DNA of 64,000 nucleotides from CAWINY01 sp963837635. GTDB taxonomy: Bacteria > Acidobacteriota > Terriglobia > Terriglobales > Acidobacteriaceae. Below, in pieces: positions 17,218 to 25,494 of this stretch. The position numbers and the translations under genes are program-made. The notes below the pieces were generated by a model. The model was not told the DNA's origin. It saw nothing but the letters and a program-made list of their open reading frames with translations, and ran no database searches. The first letter of the stretch is position 1; every line of letters begins with the position of its first letter. The stretch spans positions 1,364,001-1,428,000 of the forward strand of contig CAWINY010000007.1 of NCBI GenBank assembly GCA_963837635.1, written 5' to 3'.

Positions 17218-17272
17218 AAAAAATGCGGAGCGCGAGTCCTCGCGCTCCGCGTGGTTTCATGGAGGGAACAGT

Positions 17273-19582
17273 TCAGTCGGCCGATTGGCTCTCCACAACC
17301 GGTTCTTCCTGGATCTGCCACTCGCCTTCCGGCAGATAGCCGTGCTTCGCATAGGAGTGACCGGTGATCAGCCCGAGCACGAATCCGCCCAGCACCAGCG
17401 CGCCGATGGCGAAGATGGTGTCGCCGATCATGCGCAGCCAGCGCAGCGTGTTCATGGTGGGAGTTTGCATGAACTCCGCCGAGCGTGCATACCAAGTCCC
17501 GTAGGTAACCGAGGCCCAAGCCTGGAGCAGGCCCACGGGCAGCATGCTGATGAGCACCATGGCGAGCAGGCCGATGTTGAGACACCAGAAGGCGATCGCG
17601 ATCGGCTTCTCGTTCCAGGCGCGCCCGGGACGCAGCGCCCGCAGGCAGAACAGCATCAGGCCGAGCCCGAGCATGCCGTAGACCCCGAACAGCGCGGTGT
17701 GTCCGTGAACCGGCGTGGTGTTCAGGCCCTGCATGTAGTAGAGCGCGATCGGCGGGTTGATGAAGAACCCGAACAGCCCGGCGCCCACGAAGTTCCAGAA
17801 GGCCACTGCCACGAAGAAGTAGATGGGCCACTTGTAGGCGGTCACCCATTGGGCACGTTCGTTGCCGTGAACATGGCGGATGTTCTCCCAAGCCTCGAAT
17901 CCCACCAGCACCAGCGGCACCACCTCCATCGCGCTGAACACGGCACCCAGGGCCAGCACGATATTAGGCGCGCCAGTGAAATAGAGGTGGTGGAAGGTCC
18001 CGATGATGCCGCCCGAAAGGAAGATCACCGTCGAAAACAGCACCGCGCCGGTGGCCGTCTTCAGCGACAGCAGCTTGAGGCGCGTGAACAGGAACGCAAT
18101 CACCACCGTGGCGAACACTTCAAAGAAGCCTTCCACCCAGAGGTGAACCACCCACCAGCGCCAGTACTCGGCGGTGACCAGATTGCTGCGATGGCCGTAC
18201 ATCAGCCCGGCACCATAGAAGAGTGGGATCGCGATGGACGAGATGAGGAACAGCAGCAGCAAGGGGCGGCTCTCGTCGCGTTTGCGCAATGCCGGAGCCA
18301 ATCCGCGATACATCAGCCACAGCCAGAAGCACAGCCCACCGAACAACAGGATCGCCCAGAAGCGGCCCAGGTCGACGTATTCATAGCCCTGCGTGCCGAA
18401 CCACCAGGAGAGGTTCAGGTTGCCGATCTTGTGCTGGATGCTGGCCCACTCGCCGGCCAGCGAGCCGACCACCACCGCAATCAGCGCCACGAACAGCACG
18501 TTGACCCCGAGACGCTGCCCCTTGGGTTCCTGATTGCTGACCGCCGGAGCAATAAAGAGACCGGTCGCCAGCCACGAGGTGGCAATCCAGAAGATCCCAA
18601 TCTGCAGGTGCCAGGTGCGGGTGACCGCATAAGGCAGCCACTTCTGCAGGGGGATGCCGTAGAAGCCTGAGCCTTCCACGCCGTAATGTGCGGTGATGGC
18701 GCCCATCAGCACCTGCACCACCCAGAGCGCGGCGACCACAAAGAAGTACTTCACCGTGGCGCGTTGCGAAGGCGTAGGCTTCAGGCCCAGCAAGGGATCG
18801 GTCTTCGGCATCGCGTTCGGCTGTTCGTCCGGCTGGCTGTTGCGCGAGGCGAACCACCACACCATGCCGCCAATCCCGGCCAGCAGCAGCACAAAGCTGA
18901 TCACGCTCCACACCATGGCGCCGCCGGTCGGACGGTTGCCGATCAGCTCTTCATGCGGCCAGTTCTGGGTATAGGTGACATCAGAGCCGGGACGATTGGT
19001 GCTGGCCGCCCATGCCGTCCACCAGAAGAACGCGGTCATCTGATTGGCACGCGCCGCATCTTCGATGGCATTGGGCTGGATCGCATAGGCGTTGCGGCCG
19101 TTGTGGAAGACGTCGAAGTAGTAAGCCGAAAGTTCGCCAAAGGCGTCGGCGGCAAGGGGATCCAAGAGAATGCGCCCCGTGGCCGGATCATAGGTGTTGC
19201 GTCGCAGGGTCGTCTGCAGGCGTTCCCGCAACCCGGCTTGGCGCTCGCCATCGAGCACGCTGTAACTTGCGGCACCCTCCCGCTGCGCCCAATGGTCCAG
19301 AATGTAGGTCAGTTCACGATGCAGGTAATCGGCCGTCCAGTCCGGCGCCACATAGGCTCCGTGCCCCCACACGGTGCCCACTTCCTGGCCGCCGATGGAT
19401 TGCCAGACGTTCTGTCCGGTCCGAATCGTCTCGCCGTCAAACAGCACCCGGCCGTCGCTGGAGACCACCTGGCTGGGAATCGGCGGGGCGTTGTTGATCA
19501 CCTTGTACCCCACCCCGCCGAGCACGGCGAAGGAGATGGTCAGCACCAGGCCTAATGCGATCCACAGTTTCTTGAATTCCAT
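17273..19582 (-). CDS. norZ: Quinol-dependent nitric oxide reductase (qNOR)
   Basis: A single-subunit haem-copper superfamily enzyme reducing 2 NO to N2O with quinol electrons. The 769-residue protein has the qNOR plan: an N-terminal helix, a periplasmic cytochrome c-like domain without CxxCH (residues about 40-210, GQNVWQSIGGQEVGTVWGHG), then 12-13 helices. Metal-ligand segments include TRTWHLQIG, HLWVEGFFEVF, HHLYFTG and NTTPVHGHTALFGVYG. With no other denitrification gene nearby, NO detoxification is the likely role. The 3' neighbour is an inverted repeat. Upstream palindromes at 19736 and 19970 are candidate operators. Confidence 0.95.
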   Translation of the reverse strand: MEFKKLWIALGLVLTISFAVLGGVGYKVINNAPPIPSQVVSSDGRVLFDGETIRTGQNVWQSIGGQEVGTVWGHGAYVAPDWTADYLHRELTYILDHWAQREGAASYSVLDGERQAGLRERLQTTLRRNTYDPATGRILLDPLAADAFGELSAYYFDVFHNGRNAYAIQPNAIEDAARANQMTAFFWWTAWAASTNRPGSDVTYTQNWPHEELIGNRPTGGAMVWSVISFVLLLAGIGGMVWWFASRNSQPDEQPNAMPKTDPLLGLKPTPSQRATVKYFFVVAALWVVQVLMGAITAHYGVEGSGFYGIPLQKWLPYAVTRTWHLQIGIFWIATSWLATGLFIAPAVSNQEPKGQRLGVNVLFVALIAVVVGSLAGEWASIQHKIGNLNLSWWFGTQGYEYVDLGRFWAILLFGGLCFWLWLMYRGLAPALRKRDESRPLLLLFLISSIAIPLFYGAGLMYGHRSNLVTAEYWRWWVVHLWVEGFFEVFATVVIAFLFTRLKLLSLKTATGAVLFSTVIFLSGGIIGTFHHLYFTGAPNIVLALGAVFSAMEVVPLVLVGFEAWENIRHVHGNERAQWVTAYKWPIYFFVAVAFWNFVGAGLFGFFINPPIALYYMQGLNTTPVHGHTALFGVYGMLGLGLMLFCLRALRPGRAWNEKPIAIAFWCLNIGLLAMVLISMLPVGLLQAWASVTYGTWYARSAEFMQTPTMNTLRWLRMIGDTIFAIGALVLGGFVLGLITGHSYAKHGYLPEGEWQIQEEPVVESQSAD

Positions 19583-19735
19583 TTGCTAGCACCTCGTCGG
19601 AGTCAACTCCATAAGCAGCAGTAGCCAGTGGCCGGTTGTCAGCGCCTAGAGGCAATGACCACTGACCACTGCCCAAGCGGCGGGCGAACTTGCCGAGCCC
19701 TGCGAGGCTCCAGCACGATCGCCGGATTTCCTATA

Positions 19736-19754
19736 TATATCGTATTACGATATA
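19736..19754. promoter_or_regulatory. Perfect 9-1-9 palindrome upstream of norZ
   Basis: TATATCGTA-T-TACGATATA lies about 155 bp before the norZ start, in an AT-rich patch within GC-rich surroundings. The spacing and symmetry suit a dimeric regulator. NO-responsive Rrf2 (NsrR) sites have similar AT-rich dyads, so NsrR-type control of norZ is an inference. Confidence 0.55.
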
Positions 19755-19969
19755 CATAAGCGCAACAGCACCCTCGAAGGTAACGGGTGGGAGCTACCCG
19801 CCCAATGACTTCAGTCACACCTCCATGAATGGCTGAGAGCCGTCCGCACCCCCCCCAGGATTACCAGGGTGCGCAGGCGCCGGTTGACCATGAAAGTAAA
19901 TGCGGAAAGAGGAAACACGCCCATTCGCCTCGATGTCCCTCGATTTCCAGGGAAACAGCGTGGCTGATC

Positions 19970-19999
19970 ATATCACAGGTGCCTGTGATATATGTCACA
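19970..19999. promoter_or_regulatory. Two overlapping palindromes, one a consensus CRP/FNR-type site
   Basis: ATATCACAGG-TG-CCTGTGATAT (19970-19991) is a perfect 10-2-10 palindrome. Its right half overlaps TGTGA-TATATG-TCACA (19984-19999), an exact match to the textbook CRP consensus core TGTGA-N6-TCACA. The overlap suggests competing or alternate binding of a CRP/FNR-family regulator, either for norZ or for the gene on the other side. Confidence 0.6.
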
Positions 20000-20477
20000 A
20001 CGCGATAAAAAAAGCATCCCCCGTCCGTGAGCGGCTCCCCTCCAAGCGGATAGTTTTTCCTTGGGGTGCAAATCCGTCAACCTGACCGGGTAGGATACTG
20101 AAGTGATATTACTCAACTAATACTTTCAGATGGCAGGTCACACACTCCCCGCGCAAGAGTGCCACCCCTCCGGGACTCTGTTTTGCTCGCGCGCGCGGCT
20201 CAGGCTTTCGCCGTAATCCCGCGAATCTATTCGGAATGGCAACTCTGGTTGTTGCATAATGATGGGAGAGTACTTTGCGGCCCTCAACCAATGTGACGCC
20301 AATGGCACCCTTCGCTTTGCGAAAGGAGGGGTACCCACGCCCACCTTTTGCCCTTAGCTTGGCGAACGCGGGGGACATCATTGGCGGTGGGCGCGGGACA
20401 CGGAAACCGAGCGTTCGCGCAAAGCGCGCACACGACGATAGCTGTTGCAGGGAACGGGTTGCAAAGGGGAGAGCAGA

Positions 20478-22007
20478 GTGAGACATATCGAAGTATTGGA
20501 CACCACGCTGCGGGATGGCGAGCAAACGCCCGGCGTCAATTACACGGCCGATGAAAAGCTCGCGATTGCCGAAGCCTTGCTGCGATCCGGGGTGGATGCC
20601 GTCGAGATTGGCTCGGCCAAAATCTCCGAGGGCGAAGCGGAGGCGTTACGCAAGATCACCGATTGGGCGCGCACCCAAGACGCTTTGGAGAAGATCGAGG
20701 TTCTGGGCTTCGTGGACGGGATCAAGTCCGTTGATTGGATCGCGGACAATGGCGGCCGGGTGCTGAACCTGCTGGCCAAGGGCTCCGAGCACCACTGCAC
20801 GGTCCAGCTCAAGAAGACCTGCTTGGAGCACCTCAGCGATATCCAGCGCACAGTTGAGTATGCGACGCAGAAGGGTCTGACCGTCAATGTCTTCCTCGAA
20901 GACTGGTCGCAGGGCATGCGGGATTCCAAAGACTATGTCCTCGCCATCACCGCTGGGCTGGCCAAGCTGCCAGTCAAGCGCGTGATGCTGTGCGACACCC
21001 TCGGTGTGCTGACCCCGGACCAAACCGAAGCCTATGTGCGCGCGATGCGCGAGAGCTTCGACCTGACGTACGACTTCCATGGCCACAACGACTACGGTCT
21101 GGCGGTAATCAATTCCATTGCCGCGCTGCGCGCTGGCGTGGGTCGCGTGCACGTGGCCATGAACGGCCTCGGCGAGCGCGCGGGCAATACTAGCCTGGCT
21201 ACCCTGGTGATCGCGGCCCGCGATCTGTACGAGATGGGTAGCAATATCAAGGAACGTAACCTTGCGATGCTCAGCGATCTGGTTGCGTCCATCAGCGGTA
21301 TCGAGCCGTCTGCCAACGCGCCGATCACCGGCCAGATCAGCGCCATCCAGGGCTGCGGAGTGCACGCCGACGGCGACAAGAAGGGCAAGCTCTATCAGAA
21401 TCCGCTGGACCCCACCCGCTTTGGCCGCAAGCGCAGCTATGACTTGGGCAAGACCGCGGGATTGGCCTCGATCGAACACAATTGCAAGGAACTCGGCATC
21501 TCGATCAGCGCGGAGCAGCAGCGCGCCCTGCTCGCCAAGGTGAAAGAACTGGGCGATCAGAAGGTCACCGTCACCCAGGCGGACATCATCCTGCTTCTCA
21601 ATGAAATCTTCAGCGCCAAGGAAAATGGCGTGAAGCTGGTCGATTACCAGTTCACCTTGAAGAAGGCGGCGCCGCCTACCGTGTGGCTTGAGTTGTGCTC
21701 GCACGAGCAGAAACTCATCGCCAAGGCTGAGGGCGATGGCCAGTTCGACGCCTTCATCAACGCGCTGCGCAGCCTATATAAGGACATGCCGGAGCTGGTG
21801 GATTATCGCATCGGGATCTCCCGCCACGGCACCAGCGGAGCGCTGACCGAAGCGACCATCACCTGGCGAAGCAGCGACGGTAGGCTTTTCACCACGCGCG
21901 CCGTCAACCCGGATCAACTGGTGGCGGCCATGAACGCCACTCTGCGCATGCTGAATTACGTGGAGCTCCGGCGCCAGCTCAGCGCTGCGGGTGGAACGGG
22001 CGATTAG
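20478..22007 (+). CDS. 2-isopropylmalate synthase / (R)-citramalate synthase family enzyme
   Basis: A 509-residue acyl-CoA-condensing enzyme of the HMG-like superfamily. EVLDTTLRDGEQTPGVNY at the N-terminus carries the metal Asp and catalytic Arg. YDFHGHNDYGLAV holds the metal His pair, and MNGLGERAGN the active-site loop. The C-terminal 150 residues form a LeuA-type dimer/feedback domain. The sequence resembles Bacteroidetes-type enzymes annotated either as LeuA2 or citramalate synthase, so the acceptor (pyruvate or ketoisovalerate) is uncertain. I place the start at GTG 20478, with AAGGGGAGAG upstream; the alternative TTG at 20445 adds atypical residues. leuB follows after a 136-bp gap with a repeat element. 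Confidence 0.88.
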   Translation: MRHIEVLDTTLRDGEQTPGVNYTADEKLAIAEALLRSGVDAVEIGSAKISEGEAEALRKITDWARTQDALEKIEVLGFVDGIKSVDWIADNGGRVLNLLAKGSEHHCTVQLKKTCLEHLSDIQRTVEYATQKGLTVNVFLEDWSQGMRDSKDYVLAITAGLAKLPVKRVMLCDTLGVLTPDQTEAYVRAMRESFDLTYDFHGHNDYGLAVINSIAALRAGVGRVHVAMNGLGERAGNTSLATLVIAARDLYEMGSNIKERNLAMLSDLVASISGIEPSANAPITGQISAIQGCGVHADGDKKGKLYQNPLDPTRFGRKRSYDLGKTAGLASIEHNCKELGISISAEQQRALLAKVKELGDQKVTVTQADIILLLNEIFSAKENGVKLVDYQFTLKKAAPPTVWLELCSHEQKLIAKAEGDGQFDAFINALRSLYKDMPELVDYRIGISRHGTSGALTEATITWRSSDGRLFTTRAVNPDQLVAAMNATLRMLNYVELRRQLSAAGGTGD

Positions 22008-22012
22008 AAGAC

Positions 22013-22093
22013 GTAGCGCCGGCGTCTCGCCGGCGGGTTCCGTTCGCAGCACCTCGGCGCAGAGAGGGCCCGCCGGTGAGACGCCGGCGCTAC
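22013..22093. repeat. GTAGCGCCGGCG inverted-repeat element, copy 2
   Basis: The arms and centre match the copy at 17139-17217. The element lies between the synthase gene and leuB, 6 bp after the stop. Read on the plus strand it would encode AGVSPAG and PAGETPALQ, peptides often seen where such repeats are wrongly translated. Confidence 0.9.
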
Positions 22094-22143
22094 AATCCTT
22101 CGGAAGAAATTCATCACTGATAGCTGATAGCTACAAAGGAATC

Positions 22144-23238
22144 ATGACCATCAAACTTACTGTTCTGCCCGGGGATGGCATCGGCCCGGAAGTCACGCGC
22201 GAAGCGGTACGGGTTCTGCGCGCCGTCAGTGAAGGACGTTTTGACCTGCGGTTTGAGGAGATGCCCATCGGCGGCATCGCCGTCAAACAATTCGGCACAC
22301 CGCTGCCGGAAGCCACTTTGGAAAAATGTCTGGCCTCGGATGCGGTGCTGCTGGGCGCCGTGGGCGGCCCGGAATTCGATTCCCTGCCCCGCCCGCAAAA
22401 GCCAGAGACTGGCCTGCTCGCCCTGCGCAAGGCGCTCGGCGGATTCGCCAATCTGCGCCCCGCGGTCGCTTACGACGTGCTGGCCGACTGCTCGCCGCTT
22501 CGCCCGGAGATCCTCAAGGGCGCCGACATCCTCTTTGTGCGCGAGTTACTGGGCGGCGTTTATTTCGGCGAGCCGCGCGGATTTGCGGAAGAGACTCCTC
22601 GCCGCGCCTACAACACCATGACCTACTCGGTGCCGGAGATCGAGCGCGTGGCCCACGTTGCCTTCAAGGCGGCCCAAAGCCGGCGCAAGAAGGTCACCTC
22701 GGTCGATAAGGCCAACGTGCTGGAAGCTTCGCAGTTGTGGCGCCAGGTGGTAACCGAGGTCGCCAAACAGTATCCGGAGATCACGCTGGAGCACCAATTG
22801 GTCGATTCCTGCGCCATGCGCCTGGTGACCGCGCCGGCCAGCTTTGACGTGGTGCTAACGGAGAATCTTTTTGGCGACATTCTCTCCGACGAAGCCGCGG
22901 CGCTGACCGGTTCGCTGGGGATGCTGCCTTCGGCCGCCGTGGGCGGGAAGATCGATCTATACGAGCCGATTCACGGCTCCGCGCCCGACATCGCGGGCAA
23001 AGGAATCGCCAATCCTCTGGGGACCATCGCCACCGCGGCCATGCTGTTGCGGTTCACCCTCAAGCGCGAAGAGGACGCGAGCGCCATCGAAAAAGCCATC
23101 GCGCAGGTGCTGGCCGCCGGATACCGCACTGCCGACCTCAAGCGCGGCGCCCACGAACGCCTGGTGAAAACCGAGGAGATGGGCGATCTCGTGCTTCAGG
23201 CAATGGGCAAGGCGACAACGCGCTCCACACACGTATAA
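22144..23238 (+). CDS. leuB: 3-isopropylmalate dehydrogenase
   Basis: LeuB oxidatively decarboxylates 3-isopropylmalate with NAD. The 364-residue protein shows VLPGDGIGPEVTREAV, GAVGGPEFD, RPQKPETGLLALRK, the substrate-binding VRELLGGVYFGEPRG, SVDKANVLEASQLWR with the catalytic Lys, ENLFGDILSDEAAALTGSLGMLPSA with metal Asp residues, and EPIHGSAPDIAGKGIANP. Length is normal. The reading frame extends 51 codons upstream through the repeat at 22013, but homology begins at ATG 22144, which is the start given. In citramalate-type isoleucine synthesis the same enzyme also acts on 3-methylmalate, in keeping with the upstream gene. Confidence 0.96.
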   Translation: MTIKLTVLPGDGIGPEVTREAVRVLRAVSEGRFDLRFEEMPIGGIAVKQFGTPLPEATLEKCLASDAVLLGAVGGPEFDSLPRPQKPETGLLALRKALGGFANLRPAVAYDVLADCSPLRPEILKGADILFVRELLGGVYFGEPRGFAEETPRRAYNTMTYSVPEIERVAHVAFKAAQSRRKKVTSVDKANVLEASQLWRQVVTEVAKQYPEITLEHQLVDSCAMRLVTAPASFDVVLTENLFGDILSDEAAALTGSLGMLPSAAVGGKIDLYEPIHGSAPDIAGKGIANPLGTIATAAMLLRFTLKREEDASAIEKAIAQVLAAGYRTADLKRGAHERLVKTEEMGDLVLQAMGKATTRSTHV

Positions 23239-23250
23239 CCCTTAAGGTCA

Positions 23251-23452
23251 TTTACCGCAGAGGACGCTGAGGAAAAATCCAACGCAAAGGCGCTAAGGCG
23301 CGAAGAAGACGATAAGGTCACAAGCATTTCTGATCGGAAACGTTTGCACCTGAGCACGAGTTTGATTTTTCTATCCTTACCCTTCGCGTCTTCGCGCCTT
23401 CGCGTTGAAAGCATTCTTTCCTCTGCGATTCCTCAGCGTCCTCTGCGGTAAA
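23251..23452. repeat. 202-bp inverted-repeat element with perfect 22-bp ends
   Basis: TTTACCGCAGAGGACGCTG continues into AGG at 23272 and is repeated in perfect inversion at 23431-23452. A second nested inverted pair (GCGCTAAGGCGCGAAGAAG against CTTCGCGCCTTCGCG) lies inside. No coding frame. A diverged relative is at 40050-40245. Confidence 0.92.
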
Positions 23453-23636
23453 CTCTTACCCGCCATCCTGATAGTTTACTTTCCAGGTTCCTCGTTCCCC
23501 CCGCACCAGAGCGGTAACCCCCACCCCTTGTGGTTCTCCCACAAAACCGCACGATTCCTAGAGATCCCCCGTATAACGCTGTTCTTAAATGTTTCCCAAA
23601 ATGGGAAACGCCGAGAGCCCTCATCACAAAATTTCG

Positions 23637-23664
23637 TTGACAAGCAACCTGGAGGCGCTACCAT
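23637..23664 (+). promoter_or_regulatory. Candidate sigma70-type promoter for the dcw cluster
   Basis: TTGACA (23637-23642) is followed after 16 bp by TACCAT (23659-23664). The -35 matches the consensus fully and the -10 in four of six positions. It lies directly upstream of the MraZ box repeats. Confidence 0.5.
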
Positions 23665-23669
23665 GGTTC

Positions 23670-23708
23670 AAAGTGGAACAAAGTGGTTTATAGTGGATGA
23701 ACAAGTGG
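23670..23708 (+). promoter_or_regulatory. MraZ-box direct repeats
   Basis: AAAGTGG at 23670, AAAGTGG at 23680 and ATAGTGG at 23690 are spaced exactly 10 bp apart, with CAAGTGG at 23702. MraZ is known to bind direct repeats of this kind (AAAGTGG-N3 or TGGGN with 10-bp phasing) upstream of its own gene. They overlap the likely transcription start, in keeping with autorepression. Confidence 0.85.
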
Positions 23709-23829
23709 GCTCCGGGCAAAGGAAAGTCGAGAGCAAGCACGGCGCTTTTGGGAAGCCCGAATTGGATGGCTTTCGATCACTTGACCTCTTCATGGTGCAT
23801 TAAAGACCGGAACGTAGAGCTAGGCAAGT

Positions 23830-24273
23830 ATGTTTCGCGGTAACCATCCAACCCGAGCCGACGACAAGGGCCGACTGAAGGTCCCGGCGGACCACAAGCG
23901 CCTGATCGACGCAAAGTACTCGGGTGGGCAGTTCTACATCACCAGCCGGGATGGCCAAACTGCGGAGATTTACCCGATGGCGGAGTGGGAAAAGATCGAG
24001 GAGAAACTGGCGACCCAGCCCACCAGCGATCCCCGGGTGAAGCGTTTTCTCGATGTGACGAACTACTGGGGCCAGGTAGTGGATATGGATAGCCAGGGCC
24101 GGGTGCTGTTGCCGGCGTTGTTGCGCGAAAAGGCGAACCTCAAGGGCGAAGTGGCGGTGGTGGGCCGGCTTCGTTACTTGGTGGTCCGCAATCTGGAAGA
24201 GTACAGCAAACAGGTGGAAGAGAACCCGATCACAAATGAAGACGCAGCCGCTCTCAGCGAGTTGGGTATCTAG
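23830..24273 (+). CDS. mraZ: Transcriptional regulator MraZ
   Basis: The 147-residue protein has the doubled SpoVT/AbrB-like MraZ fold: FRGNHPTRADDKGRLKVPADHK in the first half and VDMDSQGRVLLPALLREKANL in the second, each with the conserved DxxGR motif. MraZ forms a ring-shaped oligomer that binds direct repeats before the dcw operon. Matching boxes are 120-160 bp upstream. The stop codon overlaps the GTG start of rsmH, so translation is coupled. Confidence 0.96.
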   Translation: MFRGNHPTRADDKGRLKVPADHKRLIDAKYSGGQFYITSRDGQTAEIYPMAEWEKIEEKLATQPTSDPRVKRFLDVTNYWGQVVDMDSQGRVLLPALLREKANLKGEVAVVGRLRYLVVRNLEEYSKQVEENPITNEDAAALSELGI

Positions 24274-25220
24274 TGACGGACGACAACCTGGGTGGAAACA
24301 ACCACGCCCCTCAGGGGGGCGGGCATGGCGAGAAGGATTTGGGCCATGTTCCAGTTCTTTTAGAAGCAGCGATCGATTTTCTGAACGTGCGGCGCGGTGG
24401 CACTTATCTGGACGCCACGGTTGGCCTGGCCGGACACAGCTTCGCTATCGCAAAGCTCCTCGGCCAAGCGGGTCATTTGATTGGCTTCGATAAGGACCCG
24501 CGGGCGCTGGAGCGGGCACGGCAGCGGCTGGATGAGCCGCCGGCAGAGCTGAGGCAGGATTGGCCGCGGATCACACTGCGGCATGCCTCGTTTGCCGAGG
24601 TGGCGGAGCATACCGAAGCGGGCTCGCTGGACGGCCTACTCGCCGATCTGGGCGTCAGCTCGTTGCAGCTCGCCGACCCCACCCGCGGATTCAGTTTTCA
24701 GGCGGAAGGACCGCTCGACATGAGGATGAACCCCGATGCCGAGCTGACCGCCGATCAAGTGGTAAATCGCTTTGACGAGCGCACGCTCGCCGATGTGATT
24801 TACGAATTCGGTGAGGAAAGGAGGTCGCGGAGAATCGCCAGAGCCATTGTTCGGGCGCGGCCGATTCACACCACGAGGCAACTCGCGGAGGTGATCTCGG
24901 CCGCGGCCCGGCCAATGAAATCCGAGCGCATCCATCCCGCGACACGCACCTTTCAGGCTCTCCGAATCTTGGTCAATCGCGAATTGGAGGACATCAAGGC
25001 GCTGCTGGAGGCGGCGCCCCGCGTGCTCCGCCCACAGGGGAGGCTGGTGGTGATCAGCTTCCATTCGCTGGAAGACCGGCTGGTGAAGGACGCCCTGCGC
25101 GCGGGTTCGCGCGAAGTGTGGCGGGTCCTGACCAAGAAGCCGGTGACGGCCAGCGAACAGGAGATCGCAGGCAACCCGCGGTCGCGCAGCGCCAAGCTGC
25201 GGGCTGCGGAAAAGCTGTGA
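24273..25220 (+). CDS. rsmH: 16S rRNA (cytosine(1402)-N(4))-methyltransferase
   Basis: RsmH (MraW) methylates C1402 in the ribosomal P site. The 315-residue protein has an N-terminal extension then HVPVLLEAAIDFL, the SAM motif YLDATVGLAGHSFAI, IGFDKDPRALERA, LLADLGVSSLQL, RGFSFQAEGPLDMRM, the helical insertion with GEERRSRRIARAIV, HPATRTFQALRI, and a C-terminal VVISFHSLEDRLVKD. The start is GTG, overlapping the mraZ stop by one base. It is the second gene of the dcw cluster. Confidence 0.97.
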   Translation: MTDDNLGGNNHAPQGGGHGEKDLGHVPVLLEAAIDFLNVRRGGTYLDATVGLAGHSFAIAKLLGQAGHLIGFDKDPRALERARQRLDEPPAELRQDWPRITLRHASFAEVAEHTEAGSLDGLLADLGVSSLQLADPTRGFSFQAEGPLDMRMNPDAELTADQVVNRFDERTLADVIYEFGEERRSRRIARAIVRARPIHTTRQLAEVISAAARPMKSERIHPATRTFQALRILVNRELEDIKALLEAAPRVLRPQGRLVVISFHSLEDRLVKDALRAGSREVWRVLTKKPVTASEQEIAGNPRSRSAKLRAAEKL

Positions 25221-25329
25221 ATTTTGTGAATAACTTCAAGCTGGACAAAATTCTGTACGTGTAACTTTTTGCAGGGCTCGCCCGGCGCTTGGCGCTGGAG
25301 GCGGCCAGGGAAATACAGGAGACAAAGCG

Positions 25330-25494
25330 ATGTATACCGGAAAAGTGATCGAGGACCTGATTGCGACCGTGCGGCGCGCGGAAGAGAGCGCTCGCCGCGA
25401 TGAAGAATTAGTGCGTGTGCCCCAGTTCCAGTCGCTGCCGACTCACCTGTCCGATCTCCGTTACGGGGAGACTACGACAGCGTGGGTGGCGTGA
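25330..25494 (+). CDS. Small 54-residue protein in the dcw cluster
   Basis: A short frame begins ATG-TAT-ACC (MYTGKVIEDLIATVRRAEES), is rich in charged helical residues, and ends in ETTTAWVA. Its TGA overlaps the ATG of ftsL (TGATG), a pattern of translational coupling that supports a real gene. ACAGGAGACAAAGCG upstream provides a ribosome-binding site with good spacing. It has no membrane helix or Cys motif. From memory, similarly placed small genes occur in other Acidobacteria, but I cannot verify this. Function unknown. Confidence 0.75.
   Translation: MYTGKVIEDLIATVRRAEESARRDEELVRVPQFQSLPTHLSDLRYGETTTAWVA

Larger units (their letters stand above)
19583..20477. other. 895-bp regulatory region between norZ and the citramalate/isopropylmalate synthase gene
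   Basis: No convincing gene. It holds GTGGCC/GACCACT heptamer-like repeats (19624-19673), a 19-bp palindrome (19736), a cluster of small hairpins with a run of eight C residues (about 19785-19890), two overlapping palindromes (19970-19999) and degenerate CCCTTCGC-type repeats (20305-20400). An open frame on the minus strand across 20109-20525 overlaps the start of the next gene and has low-complexity, repeat-derived sequence, so I do not call it. Confidence 0.6.

Noticed and set aside
17285..18670. Long open frame (461 codons) antisense to norZ
   Set aside because: It is a shadow of the GC-rich norZ codons; composition is Arg/Gln/His-rich with no domain, and norZ on the other strand is certain.
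20109..20525. Minus-strand 138-codon frame upstream of the synthase gene
   Set aside because: It overlaps the start of the synthase gene and is largely a translation of palindromic repeats; no ribosome-binding site.
21991..22143. N-terminal extension of LeuB through the repeat element
   Set aside because: It translates the GCCGGCG repeat (AGVSPAG...PAGETPALQ). LeuB homology begins exactly at ATG 22144.
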